From contig JAUWHW010000051.1 in NCBI GenBank assembly GCA_030605665.1, forward strand, positions 1-10,163: a DNA stretch of 10,163 nucleotides, read 5' to 3'. Below are positions 1 through 6,813 of this stretch, piece after piece. A model generated the notes under the pieces. The model was not told the DNA's origin, did no database searches, and saw only the letters and a program-made list of their open reading frames with translations. The first letter of the stretch is position 1. Every line of letters begins with the position of its first letter. The translations under genes and the position numbers were made by a program. The stretch comes from Dehalococcoidia bacterium. Its GTDB lineage: Bacteria; Chloroflexota; Dehalococcoidia; GIF9; AB-539-J10.

Positions 1-624
1 AGTTTTGAGCTAGCAGTACGAAACGTCGGCAATGTAACCAATGCCCTACATAACCTGGATATAGGAGCAACGGTGGGTATTAGAGGACCTTTCGGCAATG
101 GCTTCCCTGTAGATAATCTTAAGGGTAAAGACATCGTGATAGTAGCTGGAGGCATAGGTCTATTCCCTCTACGCTCCTTAATCAATTACATTCTAGACAA
201 AAGAAGTGAATTTGGCAGGCTTATCATCCTATCTGGTAGTAGGACTCCACAGGAGCGCATGTTCGTCAATGAGCTTGAGAAGTGGCATAAAAGGGAAGAT
301 GTGGAGCTTTTGGAAACAGTGGATGAAGGCGATGAAGAATGGACTGGACATGTGGGAGTAGTAACTACCCTCTCTTCCGAAGTTCATATAGACCCCGAAA
401 AGATATTCGCCGTCGTAGTAGGGCCGCCAGTGATGTACAAGTTTGTGGTGGCTGAATGCCACAAAAAAGGCATCCCTGATGAAAGAATAATAATGTCTCT
501 GGAGAGAAGGATGAAGTGTGGCATAGGTAAATGTGGGCATTGCCAGATTAACGGTGTTTATGTCTGTCAAGAGGGACCGGTCTTCACCTATGCTGAGGTC
601 AAGAAATTAAGGGAGGCGATCTAG
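1..624 (+). CDS. hydG: [NiFe] hydrogenase gamma subunit, FAD/NAD(P)-binding with [2Fe-2S] (5' partial)
   Basis: This is the electron-transfer subunit that passes electrons between NAD(P)H and the hydrogenase clusters in the cytoplasm. The reading frame is open from base 1, so the gene starts left of the window. The GTG at 73 is internal, because the codons before it already read family sequence (RNVGNVTNALHNL, then GIRGPFGNGFP), the end of the flavin-binding barrel of the ferredoxin-NADP reductase fold. A nucleotide-binding motif (VAGGIGLFPLRS) and a VGPPVMYKF segment follow. The C-terminus carries a C-x4-C-x2-C-x7-C pattern (codons at 517, 532, 541 and 565), the [2Fe-2S] site of the PyrK/dihydroorotate dehydrogenase B-type electron-transfer domain. 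The stop directly abuts the next ATG, which implies one operon with the delta and alpha subunits. The family is clear; the group 3b assignment rests on gene order. Confidence 0.9.
   Translation, partial: SFELAVRNVGNVTNALHNLDIGATVGIRGPFGNGFPVDNLKGKDIVIVAGGIGLFPLRSLINYILDKRSEFGRLIILSGSRTPQERMFVNELEKWHKREDVELLETVDEGDEEWTGHVGVVTTLSSEVHIDPEKIFAVVVGPPVMYKFVVAECHKKGIPDERIIMSLERRMKCGIGKCGHCQINGVYVCQEGPVFTYAEVKKLREAI
610..616 (+). promoter_or_regulatory. Ribosome binding site for the hydrogenase delta subunit
   Basis: AGGGAGG lies 8 nt before the ATG at 625, inside the last codons of the gamma subunit gene. It supports that start and coupled translation of the two subunits. Confidence 0.7.
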
Positions 625-1362
625 ATGAAAGCAAAGTTAGGTTTTTTCGATTTTACTGGTTGTGAAGGCTGCCAGCTTGAGGTTCTCAACTTTGAGACTG
701 AATTAGTGGAGCTACTGAACCACGTAGATATCGTCAATTTTAGGGAGGCTAAAACAGAAAGGGAAGATAACTATGAAATAGCTTTTGTGGAGGGGTCCAT
801 CACCAGGGAATCAGAAATACCCAGGTTGAAGAAAATAAGGCAACAAGCAAAGATAGTGGTGGCTTTAGGTGCTTGCGCTTGTTTAGGTGGAGTTAACTGC
901 CTGAAAAATTTCCGTCCTATGGAGGAAAACCTTAAGATAGTTTACGGCGATGCCGCTAGATACTATGACACCATCCCGGCACGTCCCATCAGCAGCATTG
1001 TTCCGGTTGACTATTATGTCCCTGGCTGCCCTATTGATAAAAAAGAGTTTCTTAAAGTAACCAAGGCTTTGCTTTTGGGCAAAAGGCCGGAGATACCTAA
1101 TTATCCCGTATGTGTTGAGTGCAAATTGGCCGGGAATGTCTGCACCTTCGATAAAGGAGAAACATGCTTAGGCCCGGTTACCAGAGCCGGTTGCAACGCC
1201 ATCTGTATTAGCAATGGTCGCCATTGCTGGGGTTGCCGGGGTCCGGTAGATGATCCTAATACCAATTCGGAAAAGGAGATACTACAAAAGCACGGATTGA
1301 CTGTAGAGGATATATTGAACCAGTTCAGAATCTTTAACGGCTATCTGGAGGTGTCAAAATGA
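625..1362 (+). CDS. hydD: [NiFe] hydrogenase delta (small) subunit, three [4Fe-4S] clusters
   Basis: This 245-residue small subunit relays electrons from the Ni-Fe site to the gamma subunit. The proximal-cluster motifs are visible: TGCEGCQLE (C13, C16), LGACACLGG (C84 or C86) and VPGCP (C135). The C-terminal part adds eight cysteines in two sets, C163/C166/C173/C181 and C190/C194/C201/C204, enough for two further [4Fe-4S] clusters. This is the arrangement of soluble group 3 enzymes. There is no twin-arginine signal or membrane segment, so it is cytoplasmic. It begins directly after the gamma stop, and its TGA overlaps the alpha ATG (ATGA at 1359-1362). The cluster ligand sets are inferred from spacing. 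Confidence 0.93.
   Translation: MKAKLGFFDFTGCEGCQLEVLNFETELVELLNHVDIVNFREAKTEREDNYEIAFVEGSITRESEIPRLKKIRQQAKIVVALGACACLGGVNCLKNFRPMEENLKIVYGDAARYYDTIPARPISSIVPVDYYVPGCPIDKKEFLKVTKALLLGKRPEIPNYPVCVECKLAGNVCTFDKGETCLGPVTRAGCNAICISNGRHCWGCRGPVDDPNTNSEKEILQKHGLTVEDILNQFRIFNGYLEVSK
1347..1353 (+). promoter_or_regulatory. Ribosome binding site for the hydrogenase alpha subunit
   Basis: GGAGGTG lies 5 nt before the ATG at 1359, within the end of the delta gene. It supports the overlapping ATGA start. Confidence 0.75.
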
Positions 1363-2645
1363 CGCAGCTAAACATCAATGTCCACCATATAACTAGAGTA
1401 GAGGGACATGGCAACATCACCGTTAACACCAAGGATGGTAAGATAGAAGAAATAACCTGGGCAATTCCAGAGTCCCCTCGGTTTTTCGAAGCTATGCTAA
1501 GAGGCCTAAACTATGCGGACGTAACTTGGATAGCTCCCAGAATTTGTGGCATATGTTCCATAGCTCATGCCACCGCATCCATTCAAGCAACCGAGGCTGC
1601 CTTCGGTGTCCAACTAAGTGAACAAGCAATGCTCCTGCGCAAGCTTCTGTATCACGCCGAGACACTGCAAAGCCATGTACTTCATTTCTACTTCCTGGCA
1701 GCACCAGACTTCCTAGGGGTGGGCAGCGTTTTCCCTCTAGTCAATACCCACAAAGAAGTAGTTTTAAGGGCTCTGCGGCTGAAGAAATTGGCTAACGATC
1801 TGGCCGACCTTATAGGTGGCAGGAAAACTCATCCTATGGCCTGCATTGTTGGTGGATTCACCAAATTGCCTGAAATTAGCCAATTGAAAATCATGCAGCA
1901 AAGATTAGCCCAAGCGATGGATGATTTAAGGGAGACAGTCAAACTATTCAGGGGACTCAAAATACCCAACTTTGTCAGAGAGACAGAATATATCGCTCTT
2001 AAAGACCCGAAAGAATATGCCTTCATTTCTGGCGATATCGCTTCAACTGATACCGGCACTGCACCAGTGACTGATTACCTCAGCATAACCAACGAGTTTT
2101 GCGTCCCTCAATCCACGGCTAAATTCAGCAAGCATAACCGTGATTCCTATATGGTTGGAGCTCTGGCACGATTCAATAACAACTATGCTCAGCTTTCGCC
2201 TGAGGCTCAAAAAGCAGCCGAAGATTTGGGATTAAAAGCAATCTGCCACAATCCGTACATGATAAGCGTAGCTCAGGTTGTGGAATCGATCCACGCAGTT
2301 GAGGAAAGTCTGAAGATAATTGATCAACTTATGGCTCAGGGACTAAAGGAAGAGAAACCAGATGTCAAGGTTAAAGCAGGGAGGGGTATTGGTGCAGTAG
2401 AAGCTCCCCGAGGAATACTATTCCATGATTATACCTATGACGATAAAGGAGTATTAACCGAAGCTAACTGTGTTATTCCGACCAATCAAAACCACAACAA
2501 CATCCAGAAGGATATGGAAGCATTAGTGCCGAGCGTTATCAACAAGAGCCAAGAGGAGATAACTCATCTGCTAGAAATGCTGGTGCGTGCCTATGATCCA
2601 TGCATTTCTTGCTCAGCTCACTTCCTGGAAGTAAAATTTGTTTAA
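1359..2645 (+). CDS. hydA: [NiFe] hydrogenase alpha (large, catalytic) subunit
   Basis: This 428-residue subunit holds the Ni-Fe active site where H2 is oxidised or formed. The N-terminus reads HHITRVEGHGNITV with the conserved glutamate E15. The first metal-binding pair is RICGIC (C63, C66) and the second is DPCISC (C415, C418), followed by SAH with H421. Large subunits of this family are trimmed after that histidine once nickel is inserted. Here the tail to be removed would be only seven residues (FLEVKFV), short as in archaeal sulfhydrogenases. The length and motifs match group 3 enzymes (MvhA, sulfhydrogenase alpha, FrhA relatives). The gene overlaps the delta stop by 4 nt and is followed after 3 nt by hypF, so enzyme and maturation factor are probably co-transcribed. 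No endopeptidase gene is visible here. Confidence 0.95.
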   Translation: MTQLNINVHHITRVEGHGNITVNTKDGKIEEITWAIPESPRFFEAMLRGLNYADVTWIAPRICGICSIAHATASIQATEAAFGVQLSEQAMLLRKLLYHAETLQSHVLHFYFLAAPDFLGVGSVFPLVNTHKEVVLRALRLKKLANDLADLIGGRKTHPMACIVGGFTKLPEISQLKIMQQRLAQAMDDLRETVKLFRGLKIPNFVRETEYIALKDPKEYAFISGDIASTDTGTAPVTDYLSITNEFCVPQSTAKFSKHNRDSYMVGALARFNNNYAQLSPEAQKAAEDLGLKAICHNPYMISVAQVVESIHAVEESLKIIDQLMAQGLKEEKPDVKVKAGRGIGAVEAPRGILFHDYTYDDKGVLTEANCVIPTNQNHNNIQKDMEALVPSVINKSQEEITHLLEMLVRAYDPCISCSAHFLEVKFV

Positions 2646-2648
2646 CCT

Positions 2649-4991
2649 ATGGCTAAAATAAAAACCTTGGCGCTAGCTCATATCAGTGTTTTTGGTGTTG
2701 TTCAGGGAGTCGGCTTCAGACCTTTTGTTTATGGGCTAGCCACCAAACACAACTTAAAGGGATGGGTATGCAATACCTCTGGGGATGTCAAAATTGAAAT
2801 AGAGGGGGAGGCAGAAGCTATTGAGCAGTTTAAGCTGGAGCTGCAAACAAAAGCCCCACCTCTAGCTCGCATTGAAAGTATAGCTATTAGCTATCATTCA
2901 CCCATTGGCTACAAAAGCTTTGAGATCCGTAGTAGCATTGCCGAAGAAGGAAAATACCAACTCATTTCCCCAGATATTGCCACTTGTCAAGCTTGTCTGA
3001 GCGAACTACTAGACCAAAATAATAGGCGCTATCGCTACCCCTTCACTAACTGCACCAACTGTGGCCCACGATTTACCATAATTGAAGATATGCCCTATGA
3101 CCGTCCCAAAACTACCATGCGCTATTTCCAAATGTGCCACCAATGCCAGGAGGAATATGATAATCCGCTGGATCGCCGCTTTCATGCTCAACCAAATGCC
3201 TGTCCAAAATGTGGTCCAAAAGTCGAACTAGTTAATGCCCAGGGTAAACCTGTAGCCAGTCCAGACCCTATAGCTACCGCCAGCCAGCTCTTGAAAAGAG
3301 GGAGTATCATCGCTATCAAAGGCCTGGGGGGATTTCTGCTCGCTTGCGATGCTACCAATAAAACGGTGGTCAAAACCTTGCGGGAAAGGAAAAGGCGATG
3401 GTTCAAGCCATTTGCCATAATGGTAACCAACATGGAAGAAGTTAAAAAACACTGCTATGTTTCCCCAAAGGAGGAGAAGCTGCTCACCTCACCTCAAAGC
3501 CCTATCGTGCTTATGAAATGGAGGGATGGCTCACCTGTATCTCCAGAGGTAGCTCCAAATTTAGCCTACTTGGGAATTATGCTGCCTTATACGCCATTGC
3601 ACCACATCTTGCTTAGAGATACTGGATTGCCTTTAGTGATGACCAGCGGCAACATCAGTGAAGAGCCTATTGCTAACGATAATGATGAAGCATTGAGGAG
3701 ACTAAAAGGAATTGCCGATTACTTCTTGATTCACAATCGGGATATTTATTCTCGTTATGATGATAGCGTGGCCATAGTGGAAAGAGGAACAAACCAGCTT
3801 GTCAGGCGAGCTCGCAGCTATGCCCCTTGCCCCATCATTTTGCCTTTTAAAGCCAAACAAGTGCTCGGCTGTGGTGCTGAGATAAAAAATACTTTTTGCC
3901 TAACCAGAGATAATTACGCTTTCTTAAGTCAACATATTGGTGATATGGAAAATATGGAAACCTTAGAACATTTTGGCAACACTATTTCCCTCTATAAAAG
4001 GTTGTTTCGAATTGAGCCTGAGATCGTCGCTTATGACCTTCACCCCGATTATCTTGCTACCAAGTATGCCCAAGAACTAAGCAAATCTGGCCCGAAACTT
4101 ATTCCTGTACAGCACCATCATGCTCATATTGCTAGCTGCATGGCAGACAATGGATTACAGTCCGCGGTAATCGGTGTCGCCTTTGATGGCACCGGAATGG
4201 GCAGCGATGGGCATATTTGGGGAGGAGAATTCCTAGTATCTGACTATAAAAGTTTTAACAGGGTAGGTCACCTAGAATACCTTCCTTTGCCTGGAGGAGA
4301 TGCAGCTATAAAAAGACCCTACCGCACTGCCATTGGCTATATTCTCAGCCTATTAGGAGAAGATGCTTTAAGGCGATTAGCCTTTATGGAACAAGTTAGC
4401 AAAGCTGAGGCAGAAGTTATAAAGCGCCAAATAGAAAGAGGGCTAAATTCGCCGCTGACTTCGAGCATGGGGCGCCTGTTTGACGCCGTATCAGCGCTGA
4501 TAGGCATAAGGGGCAAAATAGATTATGAAGGGCAAGCAGCTGTAGAGCTAGAAATGGCAGCTTACACCTGTCATTGCGAAGAGCGAGATTCCTCGCTTAC
4601 ACTCGGAACAAGCTCCGCAATCTCCAATGATAATGAAAGCTATCCCTACAGCATAACCACGGACAGGGGAATGAGGATTATTAAACTAAGGGAGCTGCTT
4701 CAAGCTATAGTAGAAGACTTAAAGCAAGGAGGCTCTAAAGCCAGAATATCAATCAGATTCCACAATACCATAGCTCAGATGACTAGCCAAGTGTGCCGGT
4801 TGATAACTAATGAAACTGGTATTAACCAGGTAGCTCTAAGTGGCGGCGTATTCCAGAATCGGCTGCTACTAAACAAAACAGCTAGCCTACTGGAAAAAGG
4901 CGGCCTCCAAGTATTTACCCACAAGCAAGTGCCTTGCAATGATGGCGGCATCTCTTTAGGGCAAGTAGTGGTCGCCAATTTTGCTAAATAA
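2649..4991 (+). CDS. hypF: Carbamoyltransferase HypF, hydrogenase maturation
   Basis: HypF uses carbamoyl phosphate and ATP to place a carbamoyl group on the C-terminal cysteine of HypE, the first step toward the cyanide ligands. Domains in order: an acylphosphatase-like domain (about residues 8-95; VQGVGFRP with R24, and N42); two zinc fingers (C113/C116/C135/C138 and C163/C166/C185/C188); a YrdC-like domain (about 200-390); and a Kae1-like domain (about 400-778) with the metal-binding stretch QHHHAH (H489-H493), FDGTGMGSDG and SGGVFQNR (from S731). At 780 residues it is full length. The odd part is residues 641-660, which read CHCEER...AISN. They are encoded by a repeat-like DNA segment sitting in a loop between YEGQAAVELEMAA and SYPYSI. 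The gene starts 3 nt after hydA with no good ribosome binding site, so it is probably translated by coupling. Confidence 0.96.
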   Translation: MAKIKTLALAHISVFGVVQGVGFRPFVYGLATKHNLKGWVCNTSGDVKIEIEGEAEAIEQFKLELQTKAPPLARIESIAISYHSPIGYKSFEIRSSIAEEGKYQLISPDIATCQACLSELLDQNNRRYRYPFTNCTNCGPRFTIIEDMPYDRPKTTMRYFQMCHQCQEEYDNPLDRRFHAQPNACPKCGPKVELVNAQGKPVASPDPIATASQLLKRGSIIAIKGLGGFLLACDATNKTVVKTLRERKRRWFKPFAIMVTNMEEVKKHCYVSPKEEKLLTSPQSPIVLMKWRDGSPVSPEVAPNLAYLGIMLPYTPLHHILLRDTGLPLVMTSGNISEEPIANDNDEALRRLKGIADYFLIHNRDIYSRYDDSVAIVERGTNQLVRRARSYAPCPIILPFKAKQVLGCGAEIKNTFCLTRDNYAFLSQHIGDMENMETLEHFGNTISLYKRLFRIEPEIVAYDLHPDYLATKYAQELSKSGPKLIPVQHHHAHIASCMADNGLQSAVIGVAFDGTGMGSDGHIWGGEFLVSDYKSFNRVGHLEYLPLPGGDAAIKRPYRTAIGYILSLLGEDALRRLAFMEQVSKAEAEVIKRQIERGLNSPLTSSMGRLFDAVSALIGIRGKIDYEGQAAVELEMAAYTCHCEERDSSLTLGTSSAISNDNESYPYSITTDRGMRIIKLRELLQAIVEDLKQGGSKARISIRFHNTIAQMTSQVCRLITNETGINQVALSGGVFQNRLLLNKTASLLEKGGLQVFTHKQVPCNDGGISLGQVVVANFAK
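4569..4626 (+). repeat. Palindromic repeat inserted in frame within hypF
   Basis: The segment opens with TGTCATTGCGA and closes with CGCAATCTC. It contains a 6-bp stem AGCGAG (4582-4587) / CTCGCT (4592-4597) around a 4-nt loop, and a wider pair GAGATT (4585-4590) / AATCTC (4619-4624). Its core matches, in opposite orientation, the repeat inside hypD. Its interior (CTCGCTTACACTC then ACAAGC) resembles the intergenic repeat at 5034-5070. It is read through without a stop as residues 641-660 of HypF. The exact ends are uncertain because no uninterrupted copy is available. Confidence 0.7.
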
Positions 4992-5198
4992 AACCTAACT
5001 GTTTCCCCGTGTCATTCTAAGGGAGCACTTCAGCTTCGCTCAGTGTAAACTCAGCAAGCGAAGAATCTTGGAGCCCCTTCGCGGAGCTTGTCCTGAGCGC
5101 CATGACATTCTTCACTTCGTTCAGAATGACAGGAAGCGAAGGGCTCAGGGTCACATAAGAGGTGGCTGAACACTTACGCAAGCTGCCCAGTATGTTTT
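4992..5198. other. Non-coding repeat-filled region between hypF and the MFS gene
   Basis: These 207 nt contain no plausible gene. They are mostly imperfect inverted repeats: CTTCGCT (5034-5040) with AGCGAAG (5057-5063); CCTGAGC (5092-5098) with GCTCAGG (5143-5149); and CATTCT (5106-5111) with AGAATG (5123-5128). No hairpin is followed by a T tract, so no intrinsic terminator can be called. No convincing -35/-10 pair is seen before the MFS gene. The region probably separates the hydrogenase-hypF unit from the MFS gene. Confidence 0.7.
5010..5131. repeat. Composite inverted-repeat element with TGTCATTCT ends
   Basis: A perfect 9-bp terminal inverted repeat, TGTCATTCT (5010-5018) and AGAATGACA (5123-5131), bounds 122 nt. 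Inside are a 7-bp stem (5034-5040 with 5057-5063) and, at the right end, a hairpin 5103-5131 pairing TG-CATTCT with AGAATG-CA around an A-A mismatch and an 11-nt loop. The internal AGCGAAGAATCT and CTTGTCCTGAGC are pieces I associate with dispersed intergenic repeats in several bacterial lineages. It looks like nested or decayed copies rather than one clean element, and it has no transposase. A non-autonomous miniature element is possible but unproven. Confidence 0.6.
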
Positions 5199-6440
5199 AT
5201 GAAAAAAGATAGCTTGTGGCATGATAAAACTCTCCTTGCCCTTTGTATGGCTGCGCTAGTGCTTATGATGGGGTTAGGATTTCTTAGCCCTATTTTGCCT
5301 AAGTTTGTCCAAGCGCTGGGCATTGCTCCGACACGAATAGGAACCATGGTAGGGCTAGTTATAACCGTCTTTGGCATAGCTCGAGCCGCTATGGACCTGC
5401 CCGCTGGCAGGCTAGCTCACCTCTGGGGGCGGAGACCTCTTCTCATCCTTGGTCCATCTCTGGTGACTATCAGTGCCATTGGTTGTGGCTTGGCTATGGA
5501 ATACTGGCAATTAGTGGTATTCCGCTTGCTCCAAGGGTTGGGCTCAGCCCTCTTCAGTGTAGCCGCCATAATTGTCATCGGCGAGATCAGCACCCCGGCT
5601 AACCGTGGACAATATATAAGCTTTTACTGGGGAGCTTTCCTTATTGGCTGCAGTCTTGGGCCGACATTAGGTGGATTCGTGGGGGAGTATTTAGGTTATC
5701 GAGCCCCTTTCTTTTGCTTCGCTGGACTCGCCTTACTAGCTACCCTGTGGTGCTACTTCCGCATCCCAGAAACTAAAGGAAGGCAACCGACTAGCATATT
5801 TGCCTCAAGCAATCTCCCAGTTAAGAACAGTTCAATAGAGAAACCGCCTCCCCTACATAAGAATTTAAACTTCATACTCATCTCCATGGTATCTTTATTT
5901 ACCTTAATTACCTTGAGCGGCAACCAGATAACTCTAATTCCCCTCCTTGGCTATGAACGCCTCAACCTAAGGGAGGGGCAAGTAGGCTTGGCCCTTACCC
6001 TGGTAGCCGCTATGCAATTTGCCTTTGTTTTTCTTGCCGGCAGGCTTTCGGATAAGCTGGGAAGGAAAACTATTATTGTGCCCGGGGGAATAATAACTGC
6101 CCTAGGGCTAGTTTTGTTCATCCATAGCCCTAGCTACCAGTTTTTCCTGCTCAGTGCTGTAGTGCTAGGGATGGGAAGGGGATTTGGTGGCGCTGTCCCT
6201 ACTGCCTATGTCGCTGACATCGCCCAATCACAAAATTACGAACATACTATGGCGCTATATCGCACGGTGAGCGATATCGGCTTTGTAGTAGGTCCCATTC
6301 TCTTAGGTTGGCTTAAAGATACTCGTGGGCTTGATTTTCCCTTCTTTCTGGGCGCTGGGTTTCTCCTTGGAGCAATAATCCTTTTCGCCGCATTAGCCAA
6401 AGAAACTACTGAGCACGGTAAAAATCAGGAAGTGCTATGA
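5199..6440 (+). CDS. MFS transporter, probable drug/H+ antiporter type
   Basis: This 413-residue integral membrane protein has about 12 hydrophobic segments split by a polar loop at about residues 190-224. The MFS motif A between helices 2 and 3 is clear (D66-LPAGRLAHLWGRR-79), with a matching repeat in the second half (AGRLSDKLGRK, about 280-290). R109 in RLLQGLGSAL fits motif B. The GPTLGG stretch (154-159) resembles the antiporter motif C of exporters, which points to proton-driven efflux. The substrate cannot be told. There is no His-rich tail as in nickel exporters of the NreB type. The start has only a weak ribosome binding site, and the ATG at 5192 is in another frame and soon stops. 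The gene splits hypF from hypCDE, so either it is carried along by chance or it serves the same pathway. Confidence 0.85.
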   Translation: MKKDSLWHDKTLLALCMAALVLMMGLGFLSPILPKFVQALGIAPTRIGTMVGLVITVFGIARAAMDLPAGRLAHLWGRRPLLILGPSLVTISAIGCGLAMEYWQLVVFRLLQGLGSALFSVAAIIVIGEISTPANRGQYISFYWGAFLIGCSLGPTLGGFVGEYLGYRAPFFCFAGLALLATLWCYFRIPETKGRQPTSIFASSNLPVKNSSIEKPPPLHKNLNFILISMVSLFTLITLSGNQITLIPLLGYERLNLREGQVGLALTLVAAMQFAFVFLAGRLSDKLGRKTIIVPGGIITALGLVLFIHSPSYQFFLLSAVVLGMGRGFGGAVPTAYVADIAQSQNYEHTMALYRTVSDIGFVVGPILLGWLKDTRGLDFPFFLGAGFLLGAIILFAALAKETTEHGKNQEVL

Positions 6441-6585
6441 TGAATGAAGTATTTTCCGCTACCAAAATAGCTTTCCAGGTTATTATAGTGATACATTTGC
6501 TCCGTCAGCTTCCTTTAGCTTGAGTTAACCGATATATAGCTTCGGCTTGTATTACAGGGAAATTCGGGCTAAAATGCCTAAAGTT
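6441..6585. other. Intergenic region upstream of hypC
   Basis: This stretch lies between the MFS stop and the functional hypC ATG. AT-rich TATATA (6533-6538) and TATTAT (6481-6486) are possible -10 boxes, but neither has a well-spaced -35, so no promoter is called. A 28-codon open frame starts at an ATGA overlapping the MFS stop (6437-6523). It has no recognisable similarity and is probably not a gene. Confidence 0.5.
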
Positions 6586-6813
6586 ATGTGTTTAGCCATA
6601 CCAATGAGAATTGCCTCCATAGAAGGCGATGAAGCCGAAGCAGAGGTTGGTGGGGTAGTGCGTCGAGTTAGCATCGCACTTACCCCGGAAGCGAAGGTAG
6701 GTGAGTATGTGTTGCTTCACACTGGTTACGCCATAGGCGTGATAGATGAAGCCGAAGCCAAGGAAACCTTAAAGCTCCTAGAAGAGATAGCAAGCTTCAG
6801 TGAAATTTCTTGA
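6586..6813 (+). CDS. hypC: Hydrogenase maturation chaperone HypC
   Basis: HypC partners with HypD to hold the Fe(CN)2CO unit and delivers it to the large subunit. The 75-residue protein starts MCLAIPMRI and contains the conserved VGEYVLLHTGYAIG stretch with H45. In this family the initiator Met is removed and the exposed cysteine (C2) binds the iron unit. The start is therefore placed at 6586, even though the frame is open upstream through ATG 6574 and TTG 6547, which would bury the cysteine. No strong ribosome binding site is seen for any of these starts; AGGGA at 6556-6560 is too distant. The 3' end overlaps hypD by 14 nt, which implies tight coupling with its partner. Confidence 0.93.
   Translation: MCLAIPMRIASIEGDEAEAEVGGVVRRVSIALTPEAKVGEYVLLHTGYAIGVIDEAEAKETLKLLEEIASFSEIS

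Noticed and set aside
229..570. Minus-strand open frames opposite hydrogenase, hyp and acpS genes
   Set aside because: They lie wholly opposite well-supported genes, resemble no family I know, and have no ribosome binding sites worth noting.
5103..5131. Hairpin as an intrinsic terminator after hypF
   Set aside because: The stem is AT-rich with a mismatch and is followed by AGGAAGCG rather than a T tract. It fits a repeat better than a terminator.
4992..5198. CRISPR array or small RNA in the repeat-rich gap
   Set aside because: The repeats are inverted and imperfect, without regular spacers, and no promoter plus terminator pair supports an RNA gene.
6547..6585. Longer HypC with a TTG (6547) or ATG (6574) start
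   Set aside because: The family needs cysteine as residue 2 (MCLAIP), which only the ATG at 6586 provides.
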